Notes under the pieces: generated by a model
The model's database searches: none
The model's input: the letters and a program-made list of their open reading frames with translations, nothing else
Told to the model about the DNA's origin: nothing
Translations under genes and position numbers: made by a program
Source of the DNA: Saururus chinensis
Lineage: Eukaryota; Streptophyta; Magnoliopsida; Piperales; Saururaceae
Length of the DNA stretch: 64,000 nucleotides
Direction: 5' to 3'
NCBI GenBank assembly: GCA_035235625.1
Contig: CP141143.1
Location: 37,185,178 to 37,249,177 of the forward strand
Part shown: in pieces, positions 12,594-24,221 of the stretch
How positions within the stretch are numbered: the first letter of the stretch is position 1
Layout of the letters: the number at the start of each line of letters is the position of its first letter

Positions 12594-14439
12594 TGAATAG
12601 CCTAGCCACTTTCCCAATTAGGAAAGGGTTGAGACCAGGAGCTTAGGAGCTTAATCCCCATTTTCTTAAAAGAAAAAGGTGATTAAGGTATGAATTTGCT
12701 TAATAGTTCATTAATCTCTTAGTATTTTTCTTAAATCTTTCAAATCTCTTCCTTTACTTTGGATTAATCTCAATTTTGAATGAAAAAAAATACTGATTTG
12801 GGTTTCTATTTCAAAACCTAATGATGAGAATTTCATTTTTAATCTTCTTGAACCCTAGATCTAAGGTTTTTCAAAAGATTTAGGCATTTTAAATTTGATT
12901 TATGAAGGTATTAATAAAAACCATATGTTGGGTAGGATTAGAGGGTGTTGGAGGAGCTGTTTCGAGTGAGAAAGCTTGCTGAAGGTAAGTGTTTTGGTCT
13001 TAAACATTGTTGTAATTTCATATTTAAGTTTTGATAGAGTTTGAAGTGGGTTCCATGATTATGAGCTTTAATGGCGATTTGAGAAATGTTTAATCTTTGA
13101 TGAAATTTCTTGGGGTTTTTGTTTAGTAATGATTAGATTTGATGTTCTATAAGCACGAATTTGATTATCATGAAGTTTGGGGATGAGATTTGATATTTTA
13201 TGAAGTTTATGTGAAGTTTCAATTTTGATTTCGAAGTGGGGAAGATGAACTAGAAAAGCCATTTATGGTGATCGAACAACCACGGAGCAGATTGAACGGC
13301 CAGGTGTTCGAATGGCCCTGTAGGGCATTCAAACGCCAATATAGTGGAATTGGGGTTTTTTGCTATTTTGTCCATTTTTTAGTTTTTACTCTTAAGTACC
13401 ATTTCTTATGTTCGTATTGAGTAATTTGAGTTAGAATGAGCTACTGGAAGGGTATGTTATTGACATTGGAAATTATGAAGAATATGTAATTATTATGGGA
13501 AATTACATGTTGTTGGTTACACATGTTAGGATTGCTTATCTTGAATCTATGATTGAATGATTCCTTATGTTTTAAGTATGACTAGCAAGATTATGACATG
13601 AGAATGGACTTGTATGTCTTCTTATAATGTGATTAAATTATAGGTGAATGATGGTGCCATGTTAAGATTCAAGTGTGATATGTATATATTTATATAGGTC
13701 TAGCATGATGTTGCACTAGACTTGATTGATGTTTCCCGATGGTTTTTTTTCGCTCATGACTTTAGTAGGGAACCATGATTAGATGTTAAAGAGCATGTGT
13801 GTAGGATGTTAATTAGTTATCTATAATACATGTTCATATGCTTAGAGATGAATGTTTCTATCTAGAACACATATATGTGGGGGTAATTATGGTAATTATT
13901 GATATTCATGGTAAAATATGATGCATGTGGGGTGATGGGAGCATGTTCCATGAATTAGAATTCATGTAGAGATTGCTTACGTATGCATCATGTTGCATTC
14001 ATCATGAAGCGGATTTCATGAATAAGACTTTACTGAGTTTAGCCAATGTTTGTCAATTGGATACAATTGTGTGAGAATTGTTTGTTAGGTTAATCGATCA
14101 GAGGCTGAAATAGATTCAGTTTTATGTCCGAAAGGACGAGGTTTTATGTCAAAAAAGATGGGGTTTTACGTCCCTTGAGGATAAGTTTTTCTCCCCGGGT
14201 TGAGAAGAGCGGCAATGCTAAAAGGAAATAAATTGTTGAGATCATTTGGACCCTGAGAATCCAGGTTAGTGTAGCCGAGTGCACCGGCTCACTAGGGGGT
14301 AGTTTTCCTCATTAAGGAATTTACCCAAACTGTAGGATTCATTCAGACTTTCCTGTTGGGAATTGTTTGGAGTGTGCAGGGACTGCTTATGCTTCGGTTG
14401 ATTAAGCAGGGTTATTTTTATTGACTTGCATGGTTATAA

Positions 14440-14740
14440 TTGTGTGTTAGACACTTGATATGTAGGTTGATAGATTATAATTATGCATGATATGATTGTG
14501 TGGTAGAGACACTTCTCATCCAGGTTATATGTGATGTTTATGCATAATATGATGGTGTGGTAGAGACACTTCTCATGCAAGTTATATATGATGTTTATGC
14601 ATGATATGATGGTGTGGTAGAAACACTTCTCATGGAGGTTATATGTGATATTTTTGCATGATTAGAATGTGTGATAGAGACACTTCTCATGTAGGTTATA
14701 TGTGGTGATTATGCATAATATGAATGTGTGATAATCACTT
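14440..14740 (+). repeat. Tandem repeat of about 60 bp in LTR A
   Basis: Four to five units share 'gtggtagagacacttctcat' followed by 'aggttatatgtgatgtttatgcat'. A diverged version is present in copy B (about 30850-31160), so it belongs to the family-1 LTR. Confidence 0.8.
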
Positions 14741-16631
14741 ATTATACAGAATGGATGTGATATCATATTGTGAGTATTCATGCCATGATTGGTATGCATG
14801 AGGTACTTGAATGCAGGATGATTACTTATGGGTAAATAGGGGAATGGTAAGGGAAATTAATCAAAAATGAGGATATTATGTGAAATATGGATCTAAATTA
14901 CCATGTTGATGTACTGTAGTAATTTTCTAATTAATGTTATTGTATTTTAAACCTTACTGAGTTTTACTAACCTCTCTTTCTATGTTTTGTTTTGGGGCTG
15001 CATGGTATGACATGCAGTTGATTAGGATTCCCTATATGAGGGACAATCGGGATATGAGTGAGAGTAGGCATGGATGCCTTAGTACCTTATTTTGTCTTCT
15101 GATTTATGCTATTATAATCATAGAACACTTTGTATTGATGATTATGTTTCAGACGTGTGTATCTTATGCTTCTAAACTTGTTTAAGATTTTCTAATTCGA
15201 GCTTGTGTTTAGGCTCAGGATATGAAGTATGTGGGTTAAGTTTGAGGACTTATTTTAGAAATGATATCCTCTTTTATATTTTACTTTATTTCTCTTGCAC
15301 AAATGACTGAAGGTGCACAACTCTGTGTTTGCTAGAGGAGTTAAGACTTTCTCAATGCAACTTAGTCGCCCCTGTGTGCTTCGACTGGCCCCTAGACCGG
15401 TCTCGGGTCGGGTGGGTGTCAGGGCGTGACACATAGCTCATAACACATATACACCTCATGTATAAACCTATGAAACTCATTATCATCATCACATCTGGAA
15501 TGAATCATTTTTCAACATAAACATATTATGCATATTCATTTCTCAATAAGAACATTCACCCTGCAACATCAAGTGCATCAACTACACACCATCCTTCATA
15601 TCGATGCAAATCATATCATAATCATATGTGTAAAATAAGCTTCATTGTTCCTTACACAACCTATGTCAATGAGCATTATCTCCCATACACATGCAACAAT
15701 CAATGGTGAATGTCTCACAATTGAGAAAATAATTAACCCGCTTACCCAGGACAATCCTTAGTTGAGAAGGTTTAAATTCCTATAAAAAGAAAAACTAAAA
15801 TAGTTTGGGTAGGTTCCCTAAGTGGAAAGGTACCCCCTGCTTACCTAGGACAATCCTTAGCAAAGGAATGTCCAAATTTCAAGTAGGAAAACTAAATCAG
15901 CCTACTCGCCCCATACTAACCTTGCAAGGGAAAGTCCAAATTCATTGAAAGGAAAACTAGAGCAGCGTAGTAAGCCGGTGCACATGGACATACCATTCTA
16001 GATTCTCAGGGTTTAGATAACTTATCAAATAAACTCACATAGCAATTTGCTTCATCTCCACCCAAGGAGGCACCACGTTCTTGAAGGAACGCAAAATGAA
16101 AATATGTCATTTCAGACCCAAAACCTATTCGATAATCCTCCGAACGATTAATTTGGCATTCAGAAGCATCCAGTTACATCCAATCGATTAATCATAACTA
16201 ATCACGATTAATTTTGCTTGTAAATTATTTTGATTATGCATGCAATATGTTATATACATGAGCAAATGATAAATGGGTTCAAGTACAAGTAACATGCTCA
16301 AATCAGTCCATATGTGCATGAAATATGATCGATTTGTGTCAAATAAAATCATATAAGTCTATGCAAGAGTGTACATGTGATAGTGTTCAATCCTATGCTA
16401 AAACATGTGAAACATGAACAAGTAAGAATCAATAGTATACATATGGAAGCATCCATAATTTATCATAGTCCTATCTAACTTAAATCATGGAGTAAATGTG
16501 TAGAAAATATCGAAATATGAGTTCAAGACAAACATAACATAATGCTAGATCTAGACAATTATAAACATATCTATACTTAAGCTAAAACATGTGAAACATA
16601 ATTCACCCTAAATCATTGTAACACATACAAA

Positions 16632-16633
<2 letters not shown>

Positions 16634-16672
<39 letters not shown>

Positions 16673-16692
16673 ATATATATATGCACACACAC
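16634..16692 (+). repeat. Compound microsatellite (CT)n, (TA)n, (CA)n
   Basis: A long CT run with one interruption passes into a short TA run and then CA repeats, inside LTR copy D. Confidence 0.95.
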
Positions 16693-18081
16693 ATAATCAT
16701 GATTAAAAGCTACTGAAATCATCAAGTAAATTACGAAGAAGTTATCAAACATGGATTTAAAACAAGTAGAATATAATACTAAAACTAAATAAGTATAGTC
16801 CTAATCAAGCTTGAGTTAAATCAAAATTTAAAGATGGTTCTCATGCAATCACAGAGCAATTTAGGTAATACTAACTCATTTTAGTCATAAAGAATTAAAT
16901 TTACAAGAAGAGAACAATAAATTGCCAAAATACACAAAAATGGCTAGTAGCAAAATCTGTCGTTTGGCCATTTGAATGCCTTTAACAATTTACTTTTTGC
17001 CCATTTCTTGGTTCATCTTAAACTTTCTAAAATTCAAACTGAAAATAATTAAAAATTGAAGATAAATTCTAAAATCACTATATAACATCATGTAATCAAA
17101 ATATAACCTTAGAACATGATAGATCTAATCAATTTCATGCTTAAGCACTAGAAAATAGCCATAAATAACATGTTTTTAATAAATTATCATTAAAACTCAA
17201 AATGAACCAAGAACCCATATAAACCTGCAAGCATGCAACCCGATGTATAAAAGCACACAGGATGAAATTCCCTTACCTTTATGAAGAAGCTTCAATTCTC
17301 AAGAAATCCTAACCAAAATTAGGGTTTTTGTTAAAACTTAATTAAAAATCACTAATAGGCTTAAATCAACTTGAAAATAAGTAGATCTAGAATATCTTTT
17401 GGTTAAAAATGAATCATCCATTTAGGGTGTTAAATTAAAATTAAAATAAAATTTTTAATAGAAGAAATCAAGAATCAAATTTGGGGAAATGAAGATAAGA
17501 AATATTAAGACCAAAATCGAAAGATTATGAGTGATTAGGGCAAGAAAATACACCTTAATTCATTTTTCAATTTGAGAAATGGGGGTAGAGCATCTCTTTA
17601 TCTCTTGTACATCACATCCCCAAATGGGCAAGCAGCTAAGGTTTTTCCTTTAATAATAAGGTTTTTGGCTAAGTTTACAAACTGTTAGGTTGTAAAATAA
17701 AGTAAACAGCCCTATGTGGTTAATTAGGGCTATTTTTGAGCTAAAAACGAATTTGATTATTCTAAATCCTACTAAAATAAAATAATATGAGTTTAGGGGT
17801 CAAGTGGGTCACACACCGTCCAATGTGGACATGGGGCCCATGGAGGGGTCCACACCCCTAATTAAGGAAAAATTACAATAAAATCCCATAAATCCATAAA
17901 AATTAGCTAAATCAAGTTTGACACTAAATCTTATAAAAAGTTAAACTAAACCTTGTTAAAGCTATAATTACTAATCCTTAACACCAAAAATCAAGTCAAA
18001 CCAGTAAACAAGTAAAACTACACGAATTCACATAATTAAAAAGAAATTATGCCGGGTTAAAGTTAGATATCTTATACATAT

Positions 18082-18260
18082 AATTGGGTCAAACTCTCAG
18101 CGGTTTGCTTCCACCTAATAGGCAGGAAGTGGGCAGACTTTTAGTCAATCTATCTACAATTACCCAAATGGCATTATTCTTTTTCTCAATTGCAGGTAAG
18201 CCGACGATGAAATCCATAGCAATATGCTCCCACTCACTGGAATTTTTCTTCACTATGCAG
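18082..18260 (-). mobile_element. Ty3-type integrase core, upstream part (fossil)
   Basis: The minus strand encodes '[13 protein letters not shown]' and '[12 protein letters not shown]', the start of the plant Ty3 integrase catalytic core. This is the other side of the integrase region at 6069-7002; copy D and its passengers lie between. Just upstream (right) the sequence changes abruptly to an LTR-like piece (J), so gag, protease and reverse transcriptase are absent here. It is broken. Confidence 0.8.
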
Positions 18261-19699
18261 TTTAATTTATATTTAGGGTACACATTAAAATCTCACTAAG
18301 AATTTTTTCAATTTTTAAGTTCACCCATAAACCCCTGAACCAGAGCCCCTAAGTTAGGTATAAAATATTCCAGGGTAATTTAACTATTAGGGGTAAAAAG
18401 GTCATTTTTAAAGATATTGGGATTTTCCCCCAGTCTAAAACTTGGTCAGGGTACTCCTCCAATCATTAGGTATGTTTTCAAAATTTTCTAACATCAAAAT
18501 CACCCTGAACTGGACACGGTTAAGTATCATCTTTATTTCTTCTTTTTTTTGAATCAGACTAGGAATTAAATCCTTGGTCCAACAGTCATCCTTGGAGATG
18601 ACTATGGAATTGGCCATGGTGGTGCTCGCCCTCTGGCAGAAACCCACCTTTGCCTCCCTGAGCAAAAGCTCACCGTCGTAGGTGGGTATGGCCTCCGATG
18701 GCGGCTGAGGCCGCTGCATCGCCCTGCCCTCCTCTCTCTTTGAAACAACTTCATGTATAGAGCATCGGTTTTGCAACAGGTGTCTACTGGCTGCGGCAGG
18801 GCGGCTCCGCTAGAAATCTTAGGGGCAACGACACACTCAGCCACTATCGGCTGTTGGTGGCGCATTTGCCCAGCTACCGCTCTAATCCAATCCATAGGGG
18901 AACATTTCCCCAATCCATCTGGTTTGCCAAGGAGATGCTGATGAGCCACAGGCTGCCGACCCCTTGAGGTCATTGAGCCCGGCTACATGGTTGGGCGCCT
19001 TGGCTCAATGGGATCACCTCCCAACGGCAATTCCACCGCTAGCCAGCAGATGGATTGTTTTCCTTCCGAACCAAAGATGCACTCTTTTTCCTTCCCTCGG
19101 CAATCAAATATTATTTCGTTGAAGGGATCCAGTAGCCATGACCGCCAGCCTTTGTCGGGGTGGATATGAGAGAGAGGTGGAAAGGCCCGCAGTTTGGCCT
19201 TACCTATCCTCCTCTTCTCAAGCCATACTAGAACTATTGATGATGGCAATCGGCTGCCCCAATTTCTCATTATTTTATTCCTCAGTTCGTTACTATATTA
19301 AACATATGCCCTTTGGGCTAGTTTGAATGAAGTCATTGCACAACATGTGCACGATAATCTTTTTGTGCGCATGTTGATTATTTGAAATAGATAATAATAA
19401 AACTATGTTTATAATCATATAATTTATTGAGAAGGAGAGTAATTCGATGTAAATAAAATTAGATGAAGATTAAGCATTTTACCTCTATGTCCTTCTCCTC
19501 TTCATGCATGCTCCTCTCTACCTCCATTAATGGCTGCCGAAAAAACTTCCTCCGGTGGCTCCACCTCCTTCTCGGCCAAAAACTAAGAGTCTCCCTTGAA
19601 AGCCCCAATTAGCCTCTTTTATAATCAAGGAATTAGGGTTCCTAGTCCCCCAAGAGGTTTGGGCCAACTAAACCACTCTTAGGCATCCTAATTGGGTCT

Positions 19700-21118
19700 T
19701 GATCGTTTATAATTAAACCCTTTGCAAGTGTACAAGGTAATTGTACTAGGATAAGTATTTAAGGGTTGTCGAACCTCAGGGACGGATGAATTATCACTAA
19801 ATCTAAAGAGGAATTTGCTGATTGAAAATTTAAACAAACTTAAACTTAAATTAAGTAAAAGAAAGGAATCAACTATATTAAAATAAGAGATTAATATGAT
19901 GGAAATTACTTAGGAAATTGAATCCACTATAGAACCATAACAATTCCTTAACTTTTAATCTAAATCTAGTGTGAATATGAACAAGTATTCTCAGCTACAA
20001 GCTAGAATTACTTCAAAAAGAATCATTAATTAACTTCCATGGCATGAACTATCTTCGACAATAGCACGAATCATCTACACTAAACTAGCTATAGGCATGA
20101 CCCGTCTAATCTTAGTATAACTCATCCAAGTCATTAATTATCTGAACATTAAAACTATTGTATGACCATCTCATCTAAATCACAAAAATTAGAATCGATG
20201 CAAATATCAAAACCATATCAATCTATCATCTACAAGACAATAAATCAACATAGACTTAAATAAACATTAAAAACTCTTCCATTAAAAAGAAAATCCATAT
20301 CATACAATTGTCATCATTCACAACTGAGATCTAAATTAAAAATAAAAGAAACTGAAACTTATCTATAGCTTCATCAACTCCTAAGTAAAAGAATAGTCTA
20401 GCCTTCCATTGTAGAAGAAAGCACTTGAATCTCCATTAGAAGCTTTGAATTCTCTTCCATCTTCTTCTTCCTTTTTTTCTTCCTAAAATCTACTGGAATC
20501 CTCCAATTCTAAGCCAAATATGTCTTTTTATAGGCATAAGTTCCGTAGGAAGAAGTCTAATATGAAAAGGATTGGAATTTGGGTCAAACAAGGAAACTGC
20601 ACGTTATGCCGATTGATCTCCCTGCATGCCCGATCGATCGGCTACACTGTATTTTCATCTGAATTCACGTTATCCCGATCGATCGGTATGTGACCCCGAT
20701 CGATCGACTACAGTGTTTCTGTTTTCCCAGACTGTTCATATTTTGTTCATTAAGCTTTCCTTCATGTCCATATTAATTTCTAACTTGTTTATAACTCTGA
20801 AAAGTTGTCCAAATCACTTTAAAGCATGTGAAGACTATTTTTAAGCATTTCAAACATCGTCCAAGTACTTCGATAAGCGCACTTTACCTACAAAACATAA
20901 AATACCATATTTTAGACATGTATAATGTAATTAAAATTCCAACTTGATTTAAATACATGTCTAAACAACTAATAACTACAAAATTATTAATAATTAAACT
21001 AAAATACTAATATCTATCTTAATCTAAATAAACCATAACTAACTCTAAATTAACCTAATCTATACTAGCAAATAATGTAAAAAGGAGTATAAAATAGATA
21101 TAGATTTCATACTTATCA
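19700..21118 (-). mobile_element. Solo LTR F, 1.4 kb
   Basis: It runs from TGATCGTTTATAA to ATACTTATCA and interrupts LTR J. Flanks are GGTCT (19695-19699) and GGCCT (21119-21123). The undisturbed family-2 site elsewhere reads 'attgggcctctaaa' (near 1307), so GGCCT was probably the original target. Orientation is taken from the TGATAAGTATG start, familiar from plant LTRs. No coding region is seen. It contains three 'cgatcgatcg' motifs at about 20630-20705. Confidence 0.85.
20629..20706 (+). repeat. Cluster of CGATCGATCG motifs in LTR F
   Basis: Three near-identical motifs containing 'cgatcgatcg' lie within 78 bp, spaced about 25-45 bp. 'gatcgatcggctacac' at 20632-20647 recurs exactly in LTR B at 29575-29590, although F and B are otherwise different. 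Confidence 0.85.
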
Positions 21119-21983
21119 GGCCTCTAAATCTAATTTTTGTTACTATAATTAACCAGGCCCGGATAGTGATTTATACGGTCAATTTGTACATCCAATTCGG
21201 GTAAACAGGCGTTGCACATTATGTTCAACTCTTAACGGTTGTATCTCCCTCATTCAGACTCCGATATGCGTGTTCTTGGTAGCACTTTGAAGTTCTTTCT
21301 GTCTACTTTACATCTATATATGTTTCAACCACAATCCCCGACCATTGAGTAAGTTATTGTCACGAGTAAGTGAAGGCGTCAAATACCCTAATTTCTACAT
21401 GGTCAACTTCGGGATAGAAAATTCCCAGACGTTACAAAAGCTGCCATGAACCACATGAAATTTCTTAGTGTCACAGAAATAATTTAAATTAAACTTGAAA
21501 TAAATGAAAAACGGTTAACAAAATTCAATGTAGTTGCTGAATTATATTACTAAATTGTTTATGAATAGAACCCTAATCGTCATTAACTATAAATAGCTAC
21601 CTAGGGCTAATTTGAGGAGAATGGGAAGGGAAGAGAGAGGAGTCACTGGAGGAATTTTTGGCAAGTCCAGTCAGGGATGCAAGCAGGGAGGAGTATTCGC
21701 AACGACGTGAACCTTGAGGCAGGATCACTTTAACACTCAAGTTTGTAGGGTTAATTAATTAAAAGTGAATCATGCTTGATCATGGGATTTGATCTAAAAA
21801 AAAAAAGAGAAAAACCTTTTTATGCGGAGCTACTGAGGCCGGATACGACCAAAGGGCTAGCTGGCCACTGGCAAGAAGACTTCCCTCATGTTGTAAAAAT
21901 GTCTCAACTTATAATGCTATCCAAAGCTAATTGCTTGAATTAAGTTCCTTTCATAAAATAAAAAGTATGTTTTTCGGCCATAG

Positions 21984-22060
21984 TTAAGGTGGTCGGATCT
22001 CTCCCTCTTGAGCGAGAGGTCCTGTGGTCTATTCCTAACCATGTGGCATATAAGGTGTGC
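21984..22060 (+). mobile_element. Possible degenerate tRNA-derived SINE head
   Basis: The stretch 'gagcgagaggtcctgtggtc' followed by 'tattccta' resembles the variable-loop and B-box half of a tRNA ('ggtcctgggttcgattcc'). An A-box-like 'ggtggtcgga' lies about 30 bp before it. It has no complete cloverleaf, so it is not a tRNA gene. A SINE 3' end with a poly-A or poly-T tail could not be placed. Confidence 0.3.
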
Positions 22061-22754
22061 TCATGTATGTAGTGGGGGTATTGGGTGAGTGAGTTGTACC
22101 AATCGAAAAACAAATAGAGGCTGGGCTCGGTAATAGGGGCAGAAAACGCATTTTCCATCTGAGCTGGCGGATCATCATCCGGCAGTGCTATATTCCTAAA
22201 GAAATATAGGCTTTGCATAGGCTCACATTTTAACATGTGGTCCTGTTCAATTATTTTAAAATTCTGCTTACACTTGCAAGATGAAGGCATAGGACCTGCT
22301 TGTGGGCAAAGGTTGGTGCATGTATGGCGTACTTTCAATTAAATTCACAACTTGTGGGTGTTATCCAGTGGATAATAACACATAGGTATAAGAAGTTTCT
22401 ATTAATTAAAAGGTATACTAGCAGCTGAAATGTCCCAGTCAAGGTTATTGACAAAATAACCAGAATGATATTTTTGGCCTTTTAGATGTATGTACCCTTG
22501 GTCATAATTCTACTTTTTAATTCAATTAATTGGTACAATTATACGTGTTAGTTGATTTCATCAACCAAGCAAGGTAGAAGAGTTGATCTATCTATTAATA
22601 TTTAAAAAAGAATATTTGATTTGTTTAGTTAACAGTGAGAAGTTTATTATCAAAGTCTTTAAAAAGAAAGGAACGACCTTGGTGATAAAACTTAAAAGTT
22701 CCAAAAAGACCAAGAGCTTAGTAAGTAGGGGTCTTAGCCAGATGAGATGAGTGA

Positions 22755-23070
22755 GTATTGGCTTGGCTCAAGCTCAAAATTTGACATATTAGCTCTAACT
22801 TAAACAAGTTTTGAACCTCAGGTCTAGATTTGACATGGGCTCGAATTGCCTCCCTTTTACAGTAATCCAACTAATTAATATAGATTGTATATTATAATCT
22901 ATAAATTACCTTCGAGCTCAACATCTAACCTTGTCTGACGGTGTTTGAGCTTCATTCAAGTCAAACTGAGATGTGTTAGAATTCAATTCAAGTTAATTTG
23001 AGCTCAAATGGAGTTTGATTTGAGCTCAATTCGAGCCAAGTTAGGTCTACTTAACGAGCCAGCCCAACTC
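22755..23070. repeat. Region of recurring gagctc/gagcca motifs
   Basis: 'ggcttggctcaagctcaaaa' near the left and 'gagctcaattcgagccaagt' near the right form a loose inverted arrangement, with many gctca/gagct words between. It resembles plant repeats rich in AGCTCGA. Boundaries and class are uncertain. Confidence 0.35.
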
Positions 23071-24221
23071 CTTAATGCTCCTAATAGTAAGTCTTTTTTT
23101 GTCAAAAACTGAGATGTGTTAGATGTTTTCTGTGTACACTGCTCTAGGTTGAAAGGCTTCACCTATATTGCAACTAGTGGATGCTATTGATTTAGTTCAT
23201 TCGCAACAAAGATATAAAAGTATTTGGTTTTGATGAAACCATTTTATATATTGAACTTCAATGCGCATATACTTGGTTTAATTCTATGACAACGTTCTTA
23301 TTTTACCGACATTTTCTACATATATAGAAATGCGAACAAAAAAAAGCACATTTTGTATGTAAATCTAAGAATATGGACATTATTTGGCCAACTCTTGCTT
23401 ATCATCAATGGGTGAAGAGACAACATATAATTATCTCAAACAAGATCTGGACTGAAGTTGTGAGACTTTGGGTAAAGAAAGGCCCCCTGTTCACAAGCTT
23501 AAGGCTCAATACTACTATAAGTTCTAAGAACATAAATAAAACCTTAATTAAAGATCCTAATTTGTTTTGTCGTTTGTTTCATCAATTAGTAAGCGCATGC
23601 ATCATTTGTGTATGTACACTCTGGTATGAAAATTTATGGACCTTTTCACCTGATTTATGTTTTGAGAACATTGAGCTCTTCCTTTTTGAAAAAAATCAAC
23701 ATCTAGACATCCTAGAAAACAAGTTAAACGTTGCATCTTCTCTTGACTATCGTAATTTCGTTGGGTCCGGTTCTTAGTTTTTGAGCTCTTTTTCCGTAAG
23801 ACATGTTTTTGTCAACATGTTCAAAAAGCTAATTCTCAAGAAATTTGATCTTGTTCAACAAGCCGTCTTTCTCACTCAATGTCTAGCTGATTTCTATAAA
23901 AGATCTGTAACATTTTACTTGCCCATTTTGTTTAGTAATCGGGACATTGGGAGAGAAGTAGTTTTTATATGCTATCTACTGACAACGAGCTTTTAATGTA
24001 AATTCAAAGAGATTCATTTCATTTCATATAAATTCAATCTCGTAAAATTCGAAATTACAAAAGCAGAGGAACACACTGAGGTCTGCAATGTTCAGAAACG
24101 TAAATAACAAGACAAAGTAAATAGATCCTAGTGTATACAATCGCCAGTTATTTACCGCAGGTTAACTGCTACTGAGTGCATGGCTTCTATGTGCTATATA
24201 ACTTCCAGATACTAGCGAACC

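Larger units (their letters stand above)
12198..15431 (+). mobile_element. Solo LTR A (family 1), 3.2 kb
   Basis: It begins TGTAAGATCCC and ends GGGCGTGACA, with exact CATAG duplications at 12193-12197 and 15432-15436. It aligns by eye along its length with copy B (28410-31876); for example 'agctactggaagggtatgtt' occurs in both. A TATA box candidate lies at 12587. A tandem repeat of about 58-60 bp containing 'agacacttctcatg' fills about 14440-14740. There are no Ty3 genes inside. It is the opposite orientation to copy D, in which it is nested. Confidence 0.92.
7008..18076 (-). mobile_element. Solo LTR copy D (family 1), itself split by three younger insertions
   Basis: The 5 bp before the left end (7003-7007) and after the right end (18077-18081) are both CATAT, so one LTR landed in the integrase region of an older Ty3 element. 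The left end (7008) and right end line up with the ends of copies A, B and C. Landmarks such as 'gaggggtgag' near 7450 and the dairy-like order of 'attctcaggg' near 16005 also match copy C. With the three insertions and their duplications removed, about 3.46 kb remains, the size of copy B. The parts of D lie at 7008-7645, 8389-8501, 12126-12197 and 15437-18076. No internal Ty3 genes belong to it, so it reads as a solo LTR. It is old: its terminal bases have drifted. Confidence 0.85.
18260..21436 (-). mobile_element. Truncated family-2 LTR (J), split by LTR F
   Basis: On the minus strand it begins TGTAACGTCTGGG at 21436. Several segments match LTR E: 'cctgaaccagagcccctaag' near 18335, a GC-rich block (about 18590-19240), and the 'gtatctccctcattcagact' segment near 21240. 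Compared with E, roughly the first 2.1 kb (plus-strand order) is missing, and the break joins integrase sequence at about 18260. It may be the remains of a 5' LTR or a separate truncated copy. No gene is seen in the GC-rich block. Confidence 0.7.
21437..24150. other. Unassigned AT-rich stretch between LTR J and the extensin gene
   Basis: No recognisable host gene is seen. Reading frames of 134 and 71 codons exist at 23373-23777 and 23781-23996 (plus), and of 132 codons at 21940-22338 (minus). None matches a family I know or has convincing codon use, and all look like chance. Two parts stand out: a possible SINE head near 21985 and a stretch rich in gagctc/gagcca motifs at 22755-23070. Confidence 0.6.

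Noticed and set aside
12198-18076. LTR A and the right part of D read as the two inverted arms of one large element
   Set aside because: Each has its own target duplication (CATAG; CATAT), and A lies inside D, so they are independent insertions in opposite orientation.
21984-22060. tRNA gene
   Set aside because: Only a B-box-like half is present; acceptor and D arms do not pair.
23373-23996. Two successive frames (134 and 71 codons) considered as a gene
   Set aside because: No recognisable domain, poor codon character, and no promoter or splice support.
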